DNA of 57,506 nucleotides from Bacillus canaveralius (lineage in GTDB: Bacteria; Bacillota; Bacilli; Bacillales; Cytobacillaceae): contig NZ_PGVA01000029.1 in NCBI RefSeq assembly GCF_002860125.1, positions 1 to 57,506 on the forward strand, read 5' to 3'. Each line of letters opens with the position of its first letter. Position 1 is the stretch's first letter. The translations under genes were made by a program, and so were the position numbers. The notes beneath the pieces were generated by a model. That model was not told the origin of the DNA. It worked only from the letters and a program-made list of their open reading frames with translations, and did no database searches. Shown piece after piece: positions 56,145 through 57,506 of the stretch.

Positions 56145-56596
56145 TTGAAAATCTCCTTGCATATTTCCTCATAATGCTGTCCCTTCGGCTCCAATACGAT
56201 TCTTCTTTCATTGTTCCCAACATGATATAAAAAAATGGTCAACATCTCTTCAGGTAACTGATCGCGAATGAGGTGCGCCCATTCGACAACGGTTACACCA
56301 TCACCTTCAAAATATTCATCAAAGCCCAAGTCTTCAAATTCATTTTCTACCCGGTAAACGTCCATATGATACAAAGGAATTCTCCCTTGATATTCTTTAA
56401 TAATGGTAAAAGTCGGACTATTAACGGTTCTTGTAATTCCCAAGCCGGATGCCAGCCCTTTAGTGAAGGTCGTTTTCCCGGCTCCCAGGTCCCCTTCAAG
56501 TACAATAACATCACCTGGTTGAAGCAGCCCGCCTAATTGCTTGGAAAACTCCGCAGTATCTTCAGGTTTTACTGATAAAAACTCATACCGGTCCAT
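56141..56596 (-). CDS. tsaE: tRNA threonylcarbamoyladenosine biosynthesis ATPase TsaE
   Basis: 151 residues from ATG 56596 (AGGTG at 8 bases; longer frames run through a terminator). P-loop [34 protein letters not shown] and VVEWAHL are typical. First gene of the four-gene operon. Confidence 0.96.
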   Translation of the reverse strand: MDRYEFLSVKPEDTAEFSKQLGGLLQPGDVIVLEGDLGAGKTTFTKGLASGLGITRTVNSPTFTIIKEYQGRIPLYHMDVYRVENEFEDLGFDEYFEGDGVTVVEWAHLIRDQLPEEMLTIFLYHVGNNERRIVLEPKGQHYEEICKEIFK

Positions 56597-56637
56597 CGTC
56601 TGATCACCTATTTCATCCCCTGATTTTCTAGTTATAC

Positions 56638-56664
56638 AAAAAAACCTTAGGACTTTTCCTAAGG
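56638..56664 (-). terminator. Terminator upstream of tsaE
   Basis: CCTTAGG and CCTAAGG pair around ACTTTT; on the minus strand seven T follow. It stops transcripts arriving from the right and isolates the tsaE operon. Confidence 0.8.
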
Positions 56665-56798
56665 AAATTGATTCTATATGTAGTTTACATGATTTTATGC
56701 CAATGAGCAAAACCGGGTTATCAATACAGGTGCTTGTTGTTTAAAAATAGCGAACAGAGATCCAGTTACATGTCGAATAGGGAGAAGAGTCAGGTATT

Positions 56799-56992
56799 TT
56801 AAGCGAAATATCAGGAAATTAGATCTAATAACCTGACTATAATGATTAATTTCTCCTATATATTTCCATATATTTCATAATATTTGAATTTGAATAATTA
56901 ATTAAGCGGAAAGTCGAGTGAATTAAGCGAAAACCCGGTCGATTTAAGCGAAATAATGAAGAATTAAGCGAAAATCAACTTTATTTAAGCGA
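56799..56992 (+). repeat. Tandem 21-bp spaced repeats of TTAAGCGAAA
   Basis: TTAAGCG starts at 56903, 56924, 56945, 56965 and 56986 (spacing 21, 21, 20, 21), each followed by AAA or GAAA; a sixth copy stands at 56799. The spacers differ. The stretch fills the gene-free gap between tsaE and the tRNAs. Confidence 0.8.
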
Positions 56993-57022
56993 AACACTGG
57001 AACAGCTTTAATCTGACGACAT

Positions 57023-57047
57023 AAAAAAAGACGAAACATTGTTTCGT
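57023..57047 (-). terminator. Terminator of the rRNA/tRNA transcript
   Basis: ACGAAAC-AAT-GTTTCGT on the minus strand is followed by CTTTTTTTATG, 25 bases after tRNA-Asp. Confidence 0.85.
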
Positions 57048-57071
57048 ACAGATTCACTCTTATGAATAAAA

Positions 57072-57147
57072 TGGCGGTCCCGACCGGGATCGAACCGGCG
57101 ATCTCCTGCGTGACAGGCAGGCATGTTAACCGCTACACCACGGGACC
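57072..57147 (-). tRNA. tRNA-Asp (GTC)
   Basis: 76 bases with encoded CCA. Acceptor GGTCCCG/CGGGACC, anticodon loop CTGTCAC, T arm CCGG-TTCGATC-CCGG. Follows initiator tRNA-Met in the rRNA operon. Confidence 0.97.
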
Positions 57148-57175
57148 AGTTACCCACTTATTTAGAAATGGATTA

Positions 57176-57249
<74 letters not shown>

Positions 57250-57379
57250 TCGATAATATATAATAATGTATTGGCGATGCTCCTTAATTGTGCAAGGACC
57301 GCCCCGATTTCAGGAAGTTTATTCCTAGTTGCGGCTCAATCGGTGCGCTGTGGCTGATTCGATGATGATTATTCGATCG

Positions 57380-57404
57380 TGCTCCACCCCGCGTCGATAA
57401 TATA
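57380..57404 (-). repeat. Duplicate of the tRNA-fMet 5' end
   Basis: 25 bases identical to 57236-57260 (the first 14 bases of the tRNA plus 11 upstream bases). The rest of the tRNA is absent, so this is a fragment between the tRNA and 5S genes. Confidence 0.7.
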
Positions 57405-57443
57405 AAATCCTAATTTATTCAGTTGTTGAAGAAAGAATAAACA

Positions 57444-57506
<63 letters not shown>

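Overview
The window reads as chromosome of a low-GC Gram-positive bacterium of the Bacillaceae. The right-hand 10.4 kb carries the Bacillus subtilis ydi-type order (groEL-groES, ydiL, ydiK, rex, moaC, ydiF, tsaD, rimI, tsaB, tsaE) followed by tRNA-Asp, initiator tRNA-Met and the 3' end of a 5S rRNA gene. The heat-shock promoter has a perfect CIRCE operator. The tatAY/tatCY pair that B. subtilis keeps between rex and ydiK is absent.

Everything left of groEL is accessory DNA stacked on the 3' end of groEL. A 21-bp sequence that includes the groEL stop codon (47090-47110) recurs at 6861-6881. Each copy lies beside a tyrosine-integrase gene of the same family: an intact one at 45831-47051 and one killed by three in-frame stops at 5569-6780. 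Short arm-type repeats (AAACATGAAC) flank both outer ends of the 40 kb interval. The simplest reading is two islands in tandem: island 1 (about 6.9-47.1 kb, complete here) and island 2 (left of 6.88 kb, running off the window).

Island 2 (1-6.9 kb) holds a very unusual Ser/Thr-kinase::UPF1-like helicase fusion (apparently cut by an IS end at the window edge), a dead IS630-type element, one unknown gene and the dead integrase.

Island 1, read from its right end: a satellite-like control and replication module (integrase, XRE repressor, divergent excisionase-like gene, broken DUF2800 gene, SF3/D5 helicase, and an AT-rich origin flanked by GGAGT/ACTCC iterons); a two-gene unit coding for a RAMP-like protein (Gly-rich C-terminal loop) and a small HNH nuclease, followed on the same strand by 16 tandem pentamers (GGTNN); an AAA ATPase + subtilisin-like protease pair; a 1.2 kb GC-rich block with strong secondary structure and a decayed Tn916-like conjugation relic; a sugar-acid catabolic operon (DUF1537 kinase, Fe-alcohol dehydrogenase, DapA-like aldolase, PdxA2-like dehydrogenase, BNR/sialidase-like protein, SLC13-type permease) with a divergent PrpR-type regulator; a DNA-repair cluster (YedK, YolD-like protein under a LexA box, ATP-dependent ligase); a DUF3883 gene; a possible structured RNA; and a type III restriction-modification operon led by a UvrD-like helicase-nuclease.

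The island therefore combines several defence-type modules with one metabolic operon. The RAMP-like/HNH/pentamer-array locus (39.69-40.69 kb) is the best candidate for an undescribed system. All functional assignments rest on motifs read by eye; no database search was possible.
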